Counted from the first letter of the stretch, positions 48,957-62,519 are shown. The stretch: DNA of 64,000 nt from Gigaspora rosea (GCA_003550325.1 QKWP01000030.1:528778-592777), one strand, 5' to 3'. A program made the numbers and translations. The notes: a model not told the origin generated them from the letters alone.

Positions 48957-49487
48957 ATCAAATTGTAAAATTTGATCATTATGGATTAGCCTAATGAGAC
49001 AAAAACAAAGAAAAAAGTGAAAAACACCAAAAATACAAAAAACGAGTGTCTAAACCTGTCTTGGAGCATTAATAAAAAAATGTCAGGAAGGCAATTTTAC
49101 CTATAAGATATCCTAATCCAAACTCTTAACTAACCCTTACTCTAATTTTAATTAAATAATAAAAAAACATATAAAGGCACCTGGCTTTAATGGTCCCCCA
49201 AAGATAGAAAGATCTATAGAAAAACTGTAAAAATAAGCAAAAAAATTACTATAAATAGGAGATAGCTAAAGCCAGATACGTTTATATGTTTTTGATTATT
49301 TAATTAAAATTAGTATAAGACTTAGTTAAGAGGTTAGAGTTAGGGCTTAGCATTGTTTTCTCAACATTTTTTATTAATACTCCTAGACAGGTTTAGATAC
49401 TTGTTTTTTGTATTTTTGGTATTTTTTACTTTTTTCTTTGTTTTTGTCTTGTTGAGCTAATCTGTAAAGATCAAATTTTATAATTTG
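48957..49487. repeat. head-to-head pair of dispersed repeats
   Basis: Arms 48957-49205 and 49262-49487 are inverted copies of the 6310-6560 family; for example AAAAATACAAAAAACGAGTG and GTCTAAACCTGTCT on the left face AGACAGGTTTAGATACTTG and TTTTTTGTATTTTTGG on the right. The spacer is about 55 bases. A further piece lies at 52980-53110. Confidence 0.65.
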
Positions 49488-51597
49488 TTTAGTGTTGGAC
49501 TATGACATATATGACCAATATGATCTATATGACTAGTCATAGATCATATAGTCATTTTGCAAGAATATATGATCTATGTATTATATAACTAATATGATCT
49601 AGATGACTAGTCATAAATCATACAAGTATATATGATCTATGACTTTTAGTTATATAAATAATTAGTATTTTTGCAAAATAACACGCAGGGTTTACTTGTG
49701 CATTACTATACTCCTGATCTGCCATGTAACTTTTGCAACACTTTTGATTGTATATATGATTGTTAAATCTGTATCTATTGCAATATCCTAATCGTATATA
49801 TGATTTTATGATATCATTATTCCTAATTAATACAGTAAATGCCAGTAAATATCATAAAGGTCGATTTTTACAGAAAGGTACCTGGGTCAGGTATTGTCAG
49901 ATTTAGGTTAGCATTTAGTCCAAGTTTCATTAATATGTTAGTAATAAAATGTACATATATACATGAATCCATGTATGTGTTGCTGTATTAGGTAGTATTT
50001 TATCATATAAATAATATTAAAAAATTGTTATTTTTATAATTTAAAAGATTGAGAGCAATTTGTATACTTTTTTTTTAAAGATTGCTTAAACATATATATA
50101 GATTATATGACTATTAATCATGTCATAATAAAAATATAATTATATTGATTATATGACAAATATTCATATGTCATATGATTTTAATCATATGATTTATAAT
50201 TTAACAGCTATATAATTATAATCATTTAAAAAAATTTATATGACATATAAATGGGCCAACACTGATTTGATTGGCTTTCTATCATGTGAACTTACCTGGC
50301 TTTAGACAACCCCCATAAATAGAAAAGAACTGTATAAAAATATTAAAAATAAGCAAACTAATACCTGACCTATTTATGATATTTTAGGGTCCTATTTTAG
50401 AGCTAATTTTAGTTAAGTGCAATATTAGGTATTTGAATTTATAACTTTAGACAAAATAATTTTAGGTACAACAAAACAAATATAGTAAATTAATTTTAAA
50501 TATTTTTAGATTAAGTAAATTTATTTTTTATCATTTTTTAACTTATTGATTTATGCACTTAAGAGTAATTTTATTTAGGCTAACTAATCAAATTCTTTGT
50601 TAAAAGTGCTTGAGAATATATTTAAAGTGCTCTCAAGTACTGTATTTATTTGCCATAAATACCTGGAATATTTCCCTAGCCCATTTTAGTACCCAGGGAT
50701 ATATTGTACAATTACTTCTATACTTTTAATCTATTTTACTATTATATGCCCAGGTATATAAGTGGTATACCCTCATATTTATATACTCAGGTATAACTCA
50801 AAATATGGCATTCTAAATTGCTGCAGGGTATAGCTCATGGAGATATATATATTAGGTAAATATAGTATTATTTTCAATTTAATTAGTAAGTAATTGCAAT
50901 AGTGCCCAATAAATAATTATATTTATATAAAATTTTTATTTAAAAATTGAATATTCATTTATAATATAACTGAAATTTTCTCAAGTATTTTTTTCAATAA
51001 TATTAATTAGCAATTATTTATTTAAATTAATCAAAACAAATACTATAGTTAATATTTGAGTATTTTTCTATTCTTTATTAAATAGCATTGTCAAAAATAA
51101 AAAATAGAAAATAAAAATTAAAAAAAGTGCTATTAAACAAAAAGCAAATGCTATAGTCTTCAAAATATTTTGCCAAAGCATAAAACTTTAGTAGTTTTAT
51201 TATTCATTTATAGACTTTAATTATAATGTGTTACTAGTCTTTAGGTTCTTATTGGTATTGGATTGTTATATTGAATAAAAAGATTATTATTAATAGTATT
51301 ATAGTTGAATTCATTACTTTTGGATTTTGTAGTACCTAAAAATGGTATAATCTAGTTTGTATAAAATTAATTAAAAGTCTATAACAATGATTGTATAATT
51401 AATAAACAAATAATTAGTTATGCAAATATAAATTAGTAATTAGTATATAAGGCATCAATTCTAAAAATATGCCTAGTTTTATAATTTATAATATCTTTGT
51501 AAGCTTTTAAAGAATAAGCTATTGTTACATATATAAATATATTAGGTTCAGAGGGAGTAGCTAAACTGGAAAAACTGAATTAACAAGAGTTTCAAAA
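49488..51597. other. AT-rich stretch with short repeats, no gene
   Basis: ATATGATCTATATGACTAGT and its variants recur at 49510-49640, and similar CATATGATT repeats at 50090-50240. Bases 50270-50400 match the dispersed family (ACCTGGCTTTAG). No ORF of note. Confidence 0.4.
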
Positions 51598-52363
51598 AGT
51601 CTATGGACATATACAGGTCATTTAATATTTCATCTTATAAACATGTACCAAAATAATCATTTTTTCTAATTTAAAAAATAATCTGTTAAAGCTTTTGTAC
51701 TAAGATAACATCCTTTTATCATTCTAATAAAGTTTGTTCTTTGGTTTTTCTGGTTCTAATAATAATGATATTATAAAATCTATTATGGCCTTTCTAAATT
51801 TGAGCAATATTAAAAAATTATATAAAAACATTACATAAACTTTATATATTATATTTTCATCTTTATTGAGTTTATTTTAATAATTTCACCACTATTAGAA
51901 CTAGAAAGGCAAGAAGAACAAGTTTCTTAGGACAATAAAGGAGATTAACCTAATATAAAACCTCAGTCCAAGAAATAAAATAAGAAAAAGGTGGCCAGAA
52001 AACTTTTGAACTAAATTAACCTCTTTTATCACCTAAGTAATTTATTCTCCCATTCTTTTTGATACTAATTATATGATATTATTAAAATTGACTCAGTAGA
52101 GCTGAATATATATAGCCTATGTGACATTTTTATATAATTTTTTAGAATATTGTTCAAATTTTGAAAGATCATATCTCTGCTTCTACTAATCAGATTTTAA
52201 TAACTTATCACTATTAGAACCAAAAGACCAGGAGAACAAGCTTTATTTGAATGATAAAGGATGTTATAATGGTACAAAGGATCATTTTTAAATCAAAAAA
52301 TTATTATTTTGGTACATGTCCATAAGATGAAATATCACGTGACCTGTATGTGTCCGTAGACTT
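51598..52363. repeat. foldback element, arms about 160 bp
   Basis: Arms 51598-51762 and 52211-52363 are inverted copies (AGTCTATGGACATATACAGG faces CCTGTATGTGTCCGTAGACT). The spacer holds a further inverted piece (51880-51945). No transposase. Confidence 0.7.
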
Positions 52364-52371
52364 TCTGTCTA

Positions 52372-52970
52372 CAAAGCTTTCATTTTTGATATCTGCACTT
52401 GCTTTTTTGATGCACTTAAATGTACCCTTACGATTTTAAAAATCACGTGCCGCCACGCTTAAAATCGACCAATGGGATCACGGGTAAGATTCTAAAGAAA
52501 TTTATAAAAAAAGCTTAAGGACTTCTCGATTGAAACTCAATTTTCAATTATGCTAACCTTAATTAAATGTTTAACAAAGATTGTAGAGAATAAACTACGA
52601 TCCCAGAGGCGGCAATATCACCAAGATTGGATCAGATTATCGCAAGAATTTGGTACAAAATTTTGCGATTATTTAAAGTTTTCTGTTTAACGCATATCTC
52701 GTGATACACTAAGCTGATTTTGATAATCTTACTATTAGCATGATAAGCTTCTTCTCTACAACTTTAACTAGATGTCCAAGTATGATTGGCATAATAAAAA
52801 AATTTTGATACGATTAAAAAAATTCATGCTTTGTTATAAATTTCTTTAGAATCTTACCTGCAATCCCATGGTCGATTTAAGTGTGGCGGTCACGTGACTT
52901 TTTAGAATCGTCATGTCTCAAAAACGTAATAAAAAAAAGTAAGTGCAGATGTATCAAAAATGAAAGTTTG
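52372..52970. repeat. foldback element, arms about 140 bp
   Basis: Arms 52372-52514 and 52828-52970 are inverted: CAAAGCTTTCATTTTTGATA faces TATCAAAAATGAAAGTTTG, and AATCGACCAATGGGATCACG faces CAATCCCATGGTCGATT. It begins 8 bases after the previous foldback and ends about 280 bases before the DUF1365 gene. Confidence 0.75.
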
Positions 52971-53253
52971 CTTCCGTTCCGTCTAAAGCATGCCAAAAAT
53001 ACAATTTTACTTATAAGACAACCTCTAACCCTAATCCCTAACTAACCCTTACCCTAATTTTAATTAACATATAAACGAACCTGGCTTTAGCCATCCCCCA
53101 AATTTGGTAAAATCCCCGACTGTACTGTATAAAAATGCCGTAAATCAATTGATTGTGCATTACGATAAAGTTAACTAAATTTAGCTTGTGATACATATGA
53201 AAAATTATTAAGGGTTGACCGAGAAATTACTCCATTAACTAATTTGTTTCAAA

Positions 53254-56166
53254 ATGTCTTTTCGATTCTTTCTAAAATATTTAATTTTCACGATTTTAAT
53301 TTTTCATTTATTTCGATTTCGATTTCCTAAAATAAATGTTTTGGAAGTGATATTTATAATATATTTTATACAAAAATTATATAAATTAACCGTATCTACT
53401 TTAAAAAATCTATTAATAAAATCAATAGATCATAAAACTCAAAAATTATATTTTTGTAAAACTTTTCATGCTAGATTTTTTCCTAAAAAACATGCTTTTG
53501 AGTATCCGATTTTATTTATTGGAATTGATTTAGAATTACTTGAGAAAAATGGTCGAGGAGGAATTATGTGTGTTGTTTTTTTTTTTGAATAATTTTTTAT
53601 TTAAGTTTGTAGTTCATATTCAACTATTTAAAAGAATTAACCGTTTTTTTTTTTTAAAGACTAGGGTACAATAATAGAATGGCTATTTTTAATATAAATG
53701 ACGATGACTATCTTGGTTGTGTTAATGAACATGATCTTACCGAAGGTACGGCAAAAAAGAACAGATCAATAAAAGAAAAGCTATTTTTGCATATCAAAAA
53801 ACATGTAGATATAATTCATCTTTAAAACTTTTAATGTGTATATTATTATTTCAGGAGTAAATATTAACAGTTAATTAATTTTTTAATTATTTATATAAAG
53901 AATATGGCAACGGAAAATCTATGTCGAGTTGAATTAGTCACAATGCCAAGATTTTTTGGTTATGCATTTAATCCTGTTAGCTTTTATTTTTGTTACGATA
54001 ATACTGATGCATTAAAAGTCATTGTTTTGGAGGTTAATAATACTTTTGGTGAAAAACATTTATATATTTTGGATCGTGATAGTGAAGCTGATAAATCAAC
54101 CAGACTTGGGTATGTATATTTATTAATAAATAATTGAAATAATTAGACTCTTTAATTCAGTAAATATATCTAAACATATTCGTATGATATTTTTATAGGT
54201 TTGATATGAGTTTTACTATAAAACGTGCATTTCATGTATCACCTTTTAATGATCGAAAAGGCATATATAAAGCATTCTGTAAAGATCCTAGATCAGGTTA
54301 CCTTGATATGAGACTAGTTATGTATACAGATCCTTCTCATCCTGATGATGTTTCTAGTGAAAATTTTGCTTATAAGAATAATACACCGATGCAACGATCT
54401 AGAAAAAAATTGGTTGCGACAGCATCTGGACATTCATATTCTCTAAACCTGCTTAGTGTAATTTATGCAATAATGACTTATCCATTAGAGATTTTCTTAA
54501 CTATGCCACGTATTCTTAAAGAGGCATATAAATTGCATTATTATAAAAATTTAGGAATATATCATAGACCTATTCCAATTGAGGGAACTGTCGTGAAACT
54601 AGAGCCAAATTTCATTGATTTGTAAGTATTTAAAAAATATTTCTACCGATAATTAATTGTTTTATCTTAAAATATTTATTATTGACTTTTATATATATTT
54701 TTTTAATAAATAGATATGCACAAGAGATAATTACAAAATATCTCTTTTACCTTGTCTCCAAGCATGCTTCAATAATTCATATCATTATAAATCTTCCAGA
54801 TCTGAACATACCTCCAATTCAAATATATCCCGACAACTATAATGATCATGCACTTCAAAATATCAAGCACATAAAGATTTCATTACACAATTATTCTTTT
54901 TTTACCAATCTTTTAATTAATCAAAATTTATATCGTGCCTTACTTATCGGATATTTTGAAAAAGCATGGGATTGTGATGATTTACCAGCATTGATTGACT
55001 TACTTTTTAATCATTCTAGTATTATTAAATATGTCCTAAAAGATAAACGTGATAATTCGATACATAGAGATAATAAACAAAGTTTAAACTCTTATGAATC
55101 TAAAACTGCAATGATAAGAAGGTGGTATTGGAAAAAAATTTTGGATGATGAGAATTCTGGAGGTATTAAATCGAAACAAGAATTTGATGAAATGTTGCAT
55201 TCACTTTGGCCAGCTGAATGTGTTGATCAAGATTTTATCGCCAGTATTGCACAGAATGATGTTTGTTTTGATTTAAGACTTAAAGCAATTGTATATATTT
55301 TTATTATTATTAATTCTTATATTAATTTGAAACTCTAATTTTTAAGGAAAAAAATTCTAATATACATACTATCAATTTACAGATTAACTCCCATAAAAAT
55401 ATTGCAATAGCACTCCGAGATCTATTAGTAAAAAACAATGAAAATAAAATATTAGCATTATTTGGATATACTCATTTGTACCTATTGACTATTCCATCAA
55501 ATAACTCAATTAAACATCTACAACCTTTAATTTCACATCAACTACACTTATTACCATTTCCACCACGATATGTTCCGTATGAAGGTAAAGAACCAATAGT
55601 ACACTTAATTGATAGATTTGTCTTTTTAGATAATTATTCAATATTTAAAAAAAGGTGGGAAAAAATAAAATATTTATTAATGGTGGGATTAATGGCATGC
55701 GCATATAGAACAGATTTTAAGTTCTGGCAATTGACTACGAGATTTATCGATGGACCTAATGGGAATCCATTTTTAGGTGAGAAATGGTTGTGGGAAGGAG
55801 TTATTAAGTTGTTAAAGAGTGAAAAAGATTATGAAAAGGAATTTTGTAAGATTGACAATGAAGAAAAGAAAGAAAAAGAAAACGGAAATTTTCTTGAAGG
55901 ATGGGATGTTATATATGAAAGAAAAGGTAATTTTTTTAGATTTTTAAATGTTGATTTTTAAATTTTATTTGTTTATTTTTTAAAGTCGGAATATGATTAT
56001 TTTATTTTTAGAAAATAATAATAAACTTGAACTAATGACATTGCCGTCACCTTTACTACTTTTGCCAAGAAAAGATGAAAAATTAAAAGAAGATAAACAA
56101 TTTAGATTATGGTATTTTATGAAATGTTATAGAAATGAGGTATTGTTTAGAAATAACGATCTGTAA
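53254..56166 (+). CDS. DUF1365-domain protein with long C-terminal extension, 788 aa
   Basis: Exons are 53254-53567, 53660-53804, 53901-54109, 54199-54621, 54714-55290, 55383-55926 and 56012-56166; together 2367 bases in one frame, with GT-AG introns. Residues 1-30 are strongly hydrophobic with flanking Arg, suggesting a membrane anchor. The DUF1365 part (about residues 68-310) shows FHARFFPKKHAFEYP, DLELL, RFFGYAFNPVSFYFCYD and EVNNTFGEKHLY. The C-terminal 420 residues are less clear; LYRALLIGYFEKAWDCDDL recalls the N-terminal part of cyclopropane-fatty-acyl-phospholipid synthases, without a visible SAM-binding domain. Bacterial DUF1365 genes often neighbour such synthases, so a role in lipid modification is plausible (inference). 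The gene looks intact. Confidence 0.88.
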
Positions 56167-56709
56167 TAAATCGAAATCAATTGGTAATTTTATTTTAAAA
56201 CACATATATATATAAGTAAATGTGTTTAACATTTTTATAAAATTTGTAATGTATAAAATCCTATAACAAAATTGTTATGCTTATTGTATTCTCCTATCAC
56301 TAGTCAAAATTAGATAAAATATTAGTAAACAATGAATAGTTTAATATTTAACTTGTATTTATCTAATGTTTAAATTAGAATTTTTTTTAATATTTAAATC
56401 GACGGTTATAAATATGTAAAATATTAGTTAATATAAAAAAGATATTATATTTATCTAATATTTAAATTAAATTTTGTTTAAAATTTAAATCGACGGTGGT
56501 AAATATGTAAAATATTAGTTAAATATAAAACAAGATAATATATTTTATATAATATTTAAATTAAATTTTTCGTGTATATTACTACATGTATATTACTACG
56601 TGTATATGCTGCTTGTATATTACTATATACGTGTATATTACTACGTGTATATACTACTTGTATATTACTACATGTATTTAATTCATTTTATTCGTGTTCA
56701 CATTTTTAA
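56167..56709. repeat. AT-rich spacer with TATATTACTACGTG repeats
   Basis: Between the DUF1365 gene and the transposase relic. AAATATGTAAAATATTAGTT with a CGACGGT motif recurs two to three times at 56395-56525. At 56575-56680 TATATTACTACGTGTATA is repeated about six times. Confidence 0.6.
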
Positions 56710-58431
56710 AATTAAAATTTCTAGTAAGAGACCACTTCAGGATTGGTTATTGATATCAACTTTACGCACATGGTACCAAGACGTTTCAGAGTTACAATTT
56801 AAGGAACAAATTTATCAAATTAGAAATGCTTTAACATTCGGAATAATGATTGGCGAATAAATGCGAGAAAAAATAAAAAATTTAATTCTTAGCTATCAAT
56901 ATTGAAATAAAAACGATCAACTGCCTAGTGTAATAGTTGTACAATTGCAATATATTATTAAATGTAATGCAAATATAATTTCGGATGTTGTAATAAAGCA
57001 TATCCAAGAATGTAATTTTGATGTTAAAAAGTGCACAATATGGACAACAGATAATATATTATATATGTTGAGCGATAAGAAAGGTGCCATTGCCCTATTT
57101 AACAAAAAAACTAATAGAAATTCTTTGCAAATTGGTTGTGAGCTCCACATCATTCAAATCATTATGAACCACTTTGAGCAAGAAGCATTTGGTGCACTCT
57201 CTAACAGTACTAGATTCTCAAGAAAACCACATCATATAACTTATTATATTTGACTTGAAAATTACATGATGGTTATGATTCTAGCGACAAAAACAAGCCA
57301 TTTAATATAAATTCACAAATAATTAAAGACTTATATGATGGTTTATTGGGATATCATTATAATCATTTTATAATCAATATCAGTTGCCACTTCGTACTCG
57401 TTGGGGGTTATGAACTATGAATGGCAAAACAATTTATTGATTAATGTACAGCACACGTTAAGTTCGCTAACTGGTTTGTTAGTAAACTAAAGAATTATAA
57501 TACCTTGAAACAATATTTTAATAATTGGTATTTGTTTCAATCCTGGCTTCTTAATTCTAAATTAAATGTTCAAATGAAATATTTGATTAACTTTGCTGAA
57601 CATTTTTACGAACCATTGATACAATTTATTATCGGACAAGACAAAACTCCATGTATTCATTAAAATAATCAATTTATTAATTTACTTCCAGGTCAGCGGG
57701 CTCACAAAATGCCCAACAAAGTCTATAAATGGTACAGGTTTTTTCAAGAGATAGCCAAAAATTTTGAAATGTTTTTTGCTAAGGAATTATTAGAAGCATT
57801 GGAGACTTTGTCTAGTGAGGAGTTTGGAGTATTCTTGAGGATTTGAAAAAATGAATTAATAAAGCCTTAGATCATTTTGAAAAATAGTTTGCACCTTGGC
57901 TCTATTTACTATTGGTTGTTTGTCGTCTTGGTGGCAATAATACTAGATTTTTCGCTTCTAGTTTTTATCATGATATCTTAAAAAAGCTTTGGGCTAAATT
58001 ACCAGATGATTTAGAATTACGGTTTGCAAAAAAACTGGAAAATGATTTAAAAAATGGAAAAACTGTTATTTTGGCTTATACGAATTGCTGTTGCAAAACA
58101 ATAATTTTGCCACAAATTTAAAATCTTCTGTGTAAGTGATGAATTACCTATCTATAACTTTTCTAAACTATATCATTTTATAAAAACTTAAATCTATTTT
58201 ATAATTATCCACCAACAACAAGTGGAAGGCCTCTTTAACAAATTAGATCTAAAAATGCACTCCAACATGTCATTATCAATGAAACAATCCAAGCTTCGTT
58301 TGTCCTCAAGCAAAATTGATAAAAAAAATTTATTTGAAAGATTAAAAGAACTAAACAAATCAAAAAAAGCACCACTTCAAGATCACAATTTGGGCCAGAT
58401 ATCGCTTCAGATCTTTTTAACAATATATTAA
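56710..58431 (+). pseudogene. hAT-type transposase relative, decayed
   Basis: Pieces in shifting frames resemble one protein: LTFGIMIGE (56820-56857), CTIWTTDN ... GAIALFNKK and GCELHIIQIIMNHFEQEAFG (57030-57200), RAHKMPNKVYKWY (57690-57735), VVCRLGG (57913-57933) and VEGLFNKLDLK with MSLSMKQSKLRLSS near 58220-58310. The order and the CxxH-like and C-terminal VEGLF motifs fit hAT-type transposases. Related proteins are common in arbuscular mycorrhizal fungi (recalled). Stops and shifts (for example near 57253 and 57845) show it is dead. No terminal repeats or target duplication were found. Confidence 0.65.
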
Positions 58432-58439
58432 TTAAATAA

Positions 58440-59638
58440 TATATATTGTATATATTTTTATATCACTGTATTTTAATAAATAAATTATATACCAATATTA
58501 TCAATAATGAAGAATAAAACATGGGTCAATAATGAATACACGTCTATTGATTGATACATTTCCATTGATTCCTAAAGTCTAGTTTAAATATAGCAAACTA
58601 AGTAAAGTATATGTAATGCAATAAAGAGCTTTATATATATTCAGATAAGAACTTGAGGCAGAAGACCATTATCAAAAAAAATAAAACATTATTGTATTGA
58701 CACATCTACATATACATAGAACAAGTATCAGAAATTGTTGAATCTGAATATTCATAATAAAAGTTTGACTTATTTTTTTACCACAAATCAGGTAATTGTA
58801 TAAAAAATAAATAGCAATCTTTTTTGTACATCAATTTTGTGTAATATTATGTAATTAAATATCATCAGCAAATCAAACAGTTTATAATTTTGAATTATTT
58901 TTTATAATAGATATACATACGTAAATTTTTGTGCAACTTTGCACATTACATATTTATATTTTAATAATTTTAATAATATGTCAAATAAGTTTTGAATAAT
59001 GTTAAAAATTAAATATAGAAGGCATAAAAGGTTTTGCTATTAATAGAATTTGTATTACCAATGCAATGGTAACAGTTTAAATCACGTGAATTCTAAACCT
59101 TAAACATTTTTTAACAACACTTCCTTTTCTATCATTATAATACAACCACATCTTTTAACTTCTTATTTAATTAATTACAAAGATCTTGACATTCTTTAAT
59201 ATGCATTCTTCTATAATCTTGTAATAAATATACAGTATGTGTATAATTTAGACACTACAGTATTATTGAATTTAAAATAATATAGTAGTATGGATAGCTG
59301 CAGATAATATTTGCCTATTATTAAACCATTTTTTATCAAATGTTGTATAATGAGAAATGTAAGAGTTTGACTAGTCAAAAACAACTCTATCAGATATGAG
59401 ATATTTATATATCATATGACAACTTGGCTACTCCCTAGTTTGCTCCTAATTTCGATCAAAATATGTTACTATAGAAATTCATAGAAATTTTGTCATAAGA
59501 AATAGTAAATTGTACATGTATCTAAAAATAATTCAAAATTCATTTTTCTTAAAAAAAATGTAAAAAAATTTCATATACTGGTAATTCATCAGTAGAATAT
59601 TTTATTATCATTATATAAGTACTCATATAACAACTAAA
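58440..59638. other. AT-rich stretch without recognised gene
   Basis: No ORF or repeat of note was seen. Bases 58850-58950 contain TTTTGTGTAATATTATGTAA and TGCAAAT motifs, also seen near 61420. Confidence 0.4.
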
Positions 59639-59648
59639 ACTTTCTATA

Positions 59649-60705
59649 GAGTGTGGCAACATAGTGTAGTTGGATTGTTGTCACCCCCAAGTAGTTGTAA
59701 CAAAAGGTACAGAGTTCAAATCCCACTGGAGACGATTTTGAAAAATTTACCTGTATTACGGTAATCTGGACTCTGAGCTTGGATGTACAAATCTGTTTCC
59801 TGGGTTATACCAACTCGTATTGGGAGCTCTGGCATTGTGTTACGCACAAAACTGGGACGCATAGATCCTAGAGAGCGCAGACACTGTGTTATGCACAGAA
59901 ACGTAGAACAACAGGAAACCATACTTGGCAAGACCTGAGTAAAGAGGTAGCTGACTTTCGTTGGTGCCCAAACAGGAATCAGACAGGGACTGGCCAGTTC
60001 AGACTGACCAGAAGTGGACTTATGATGAAAGGGTTTATGGTGGACCCTACCAACCGGACCGCCAGAGTTGCACCAGAGGAAAAGGACATGTGTTGTGAAA
60101 TTATGTAGTAGAGGTTGGAAGCCCCTGGGTTAGCCAGAGCAGACCAACTCTCCAGGGTCTTCAGATTGGAAGTAAGAAAGCAACTGGGTGAAAGAAAGTT
60201 TCAGGAGAAAGAAACTGAAAGAGGAACAGGGCGGTACTGGGGTCATGTGAACTTTACAAGGGCAGAAGTAGGTAATAATAGCAGCTGGGTAACCCCTGAC
60301 TGCAAGTTGCTACCAAGGAGTAAGTGATACTGTGTGGGACAGGAAAACACTCTACCAAGTTTTCCACTGAGGATAAACTAGTCCTAAGGGTGCGGTTAGT
60401 ACCAGTACGAACTCCAGGTTTAGTAGCTGGTAGCTGTGCCAGTGATACAAGATGGACCAGCAGGAGGCAGAAGATCAAAGAGTTTAAATAGGTATGTGGG
60501 TTGCAGGTATAGCGGCTAGGGTAGAACATTCAGGTGGCTACTTAAATAGGCAACCAAAAGTTGCAGGTGAGGCTAGTTGTACTCTCGTCAATGTACGAAT
60601 GTTAGCTTTCCCTCCATGTAGGGTGCTGAGGTCTAATATATCTTGAATAAAAGCCAATTCCCAAAGTGGGCACTTTGACACTAAAAAAAAAAACCAAAAA
60701 CAAAG
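59649..60705 (+). mobile_element. second SINE-family copy, 1057 bp
   Basis: Shares with 29583-30290 the head (GTGTGGC, GTCACCCCCAAG, GAGTTCAAATCCCACTG), GAGTTTAAATAGG and the 3' block (GGTTGCAGGTATAGCGGCTA). It is flanked by ACTTTCTATA at 59639-59648 and 60706-60715 and ends near an A-rich tract at 60682-60704. It is about 350 bases longer than the other copy. Two ORFs inside (60115-60327 and others) are not credible genes. Confidence 0.78.
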
Positions 60706-60753
60706 ACTTTCTATATCGATCCTACTGACCTATATAAAGCAATCCGATTAACA

Positions 60754-61100
60754 TTGGTGTTGGATAATCTACATATATACCTGATTGGAATATATAATCT
60801 TTACAATTTTACATTTTATCATTCCCAAAATGTTGGAGTTTTTATATATTCTGATAAAGATTTATATTTACTCTTATCTCTTATCTTAGAAGCTATTCTA
60901 GCTGATATAAAAAAAGCCTATTACCGCCTAGCGCTTTAGTATCATTTTGACAAATATACTAATTCAACCCCTGAACAACATGAAGAAGCAACTCAAAAGT
61001 TCAGAGCTTAGGATATGCTTACACTATACTCAGTAACACTAAGAAACATAAACATTATTACAAGACCAGTAATGTTAATGCTTTTGAAGACTTTGGCAGC
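60754..61100 (+). pseudogene. DnaJ (Hsp40) J-domain fragment, broken
   Basis: J domains stimulate Hsp70 ATPase. ADIKKAYYRLAL is typical helix II sequence. The next codon is TAG (60937-60939) where the family has Gln, then YHFDKY replaces the conserved HPD loop. A TAG or frame change near 61010 precedes GYAYTILSNTKK, and NAFEDFG follows near 61076. No complete 5' part is seen. The SINE lies directly upstream. It is dead by both the stop and the HPD loss. Confidence 0.75.
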
Positions 61101-62439
61101 ATAATTTTTAATAGCTATACGTGCTTTAGCAAATGTATCAAAAAGAGATCTGATTTCTAAGGTGCCAATATCCATAAAAATTCTGGTTTGTTTTTTTCTT
61201 CTTTAGTAAGTTGATGTTATTGGTTAAAAAAAAGATTCATGCATTTGTACATATAACTTATATCCAATTTATATGGCAAATCAGACTTTGAAATTATTAA
61301 AGTGTGATTTTGTTGCTGATAAGATGTACAATGGGTTATACAAAATTTTAAAATAAAATATATATAATTTTGAAGTAATTTAATTGGCTGATATCATCAT
61401 CTATATACATAATATTACACAAAATTGATGTACAAAAAAGATTGACATAAATTAAATAAATCCTTAAATTTTATTAATAAATTAAATAAATCCTTAAAAC
61501 AATAAAATAAATAAAATCAGTGATTCATTGGTTACATGAAAATCTCTGATATTGATTTTTATATGATACTACCTAGGAGTTAGTAAAACTGCAAGTGGGA
61601 CAACTTCAATATTACACAAGTTTAATAGTAATGTGAAAATTGTTATTTTATATAAAAATTATATAAATTCATATGTATCATATTTGATCAGTCAAAGTTT
61701 TGATTGTTAATTTTTTTAGAAATAACCTGTTTGCCAGGATTTCTTTTTTTTCAAAACTCAAAATAGACAAAAATAAATAATTAATCATAAAGAACTTTTA
61801 TAGCTGCTCTTTTATTGTTAAAAAAACTTAATCATATATTCATATAAGATAAAAAAATGAAGGTAAGAGATTATACATACAACTTAAAGCCAGGACCCCA
61901 AAACATATATAGATAGGTCAGGTTAATTATAGGGTTACTAAAAAAGAAAAGATCTGCAGAAAAAACTTTAAAAATAAACAAAAATTACTATAAATAGAAA
62001 AAATCTGTATAAAAAACCTCAAAAATAAGCAAACTCATACTTGACCTATCTATGTATATTTCGGGATCCTTCAAGGCCTATAAACTGTTTCAAACTGTCT
62101 TTATTTTAATTACTCAAAACCAAACTAGTTAGAGTTAACATAAGGTTTTATTTTTTATGGTGGCGAAATCTTTTGAAAGATCTTGTGAATCTGTGAAATT
62201 TGTTGAAAGAACTTGTAAACTGTAGGTTTCAAAATATTTCAGAAGTAATTTCAAAAATACTTTAGTTCGAAATAATTTAAAATATTTTTAAAATATTTAG
62301 ACCTAAGCTAAATGAGTATATTTGTAACCTGTTTATACCAAGAGCATATTGGACTATATTTTTGAAATATTTTGAAATATTTCAAAATATTTTGAAATTT
62401 TGTATGATGTTACAAGATCAGATTAGATCTTTTATAAAT
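61101..62439. other. repeat fragments, no gene
   Basis: Bases 61870-62060 resemble 48265-48350 and 50320-50400 (CCTATCTATGTATATTTCGG, AAAAATAAGCAAACTCATAC). Bases 62270-62400 hold AATATTTTGAAATATTTC runs. Nothing coding was seen. Confidence 0.4.
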
Positions 62440-62519
62440 TAGATCTGTTTTCATTTTGTTTGTTGATTTCATTTTGTTTTTCTTTTATTTATTTTTTAAT
62501 TTTTTCACACTTTATAAAA

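Noticed and set aside
56945-57253. A stand-alone 102-codon gene
   Set aside because: It is one frame-piece of the longer decayed hAT-type sequence on either side.
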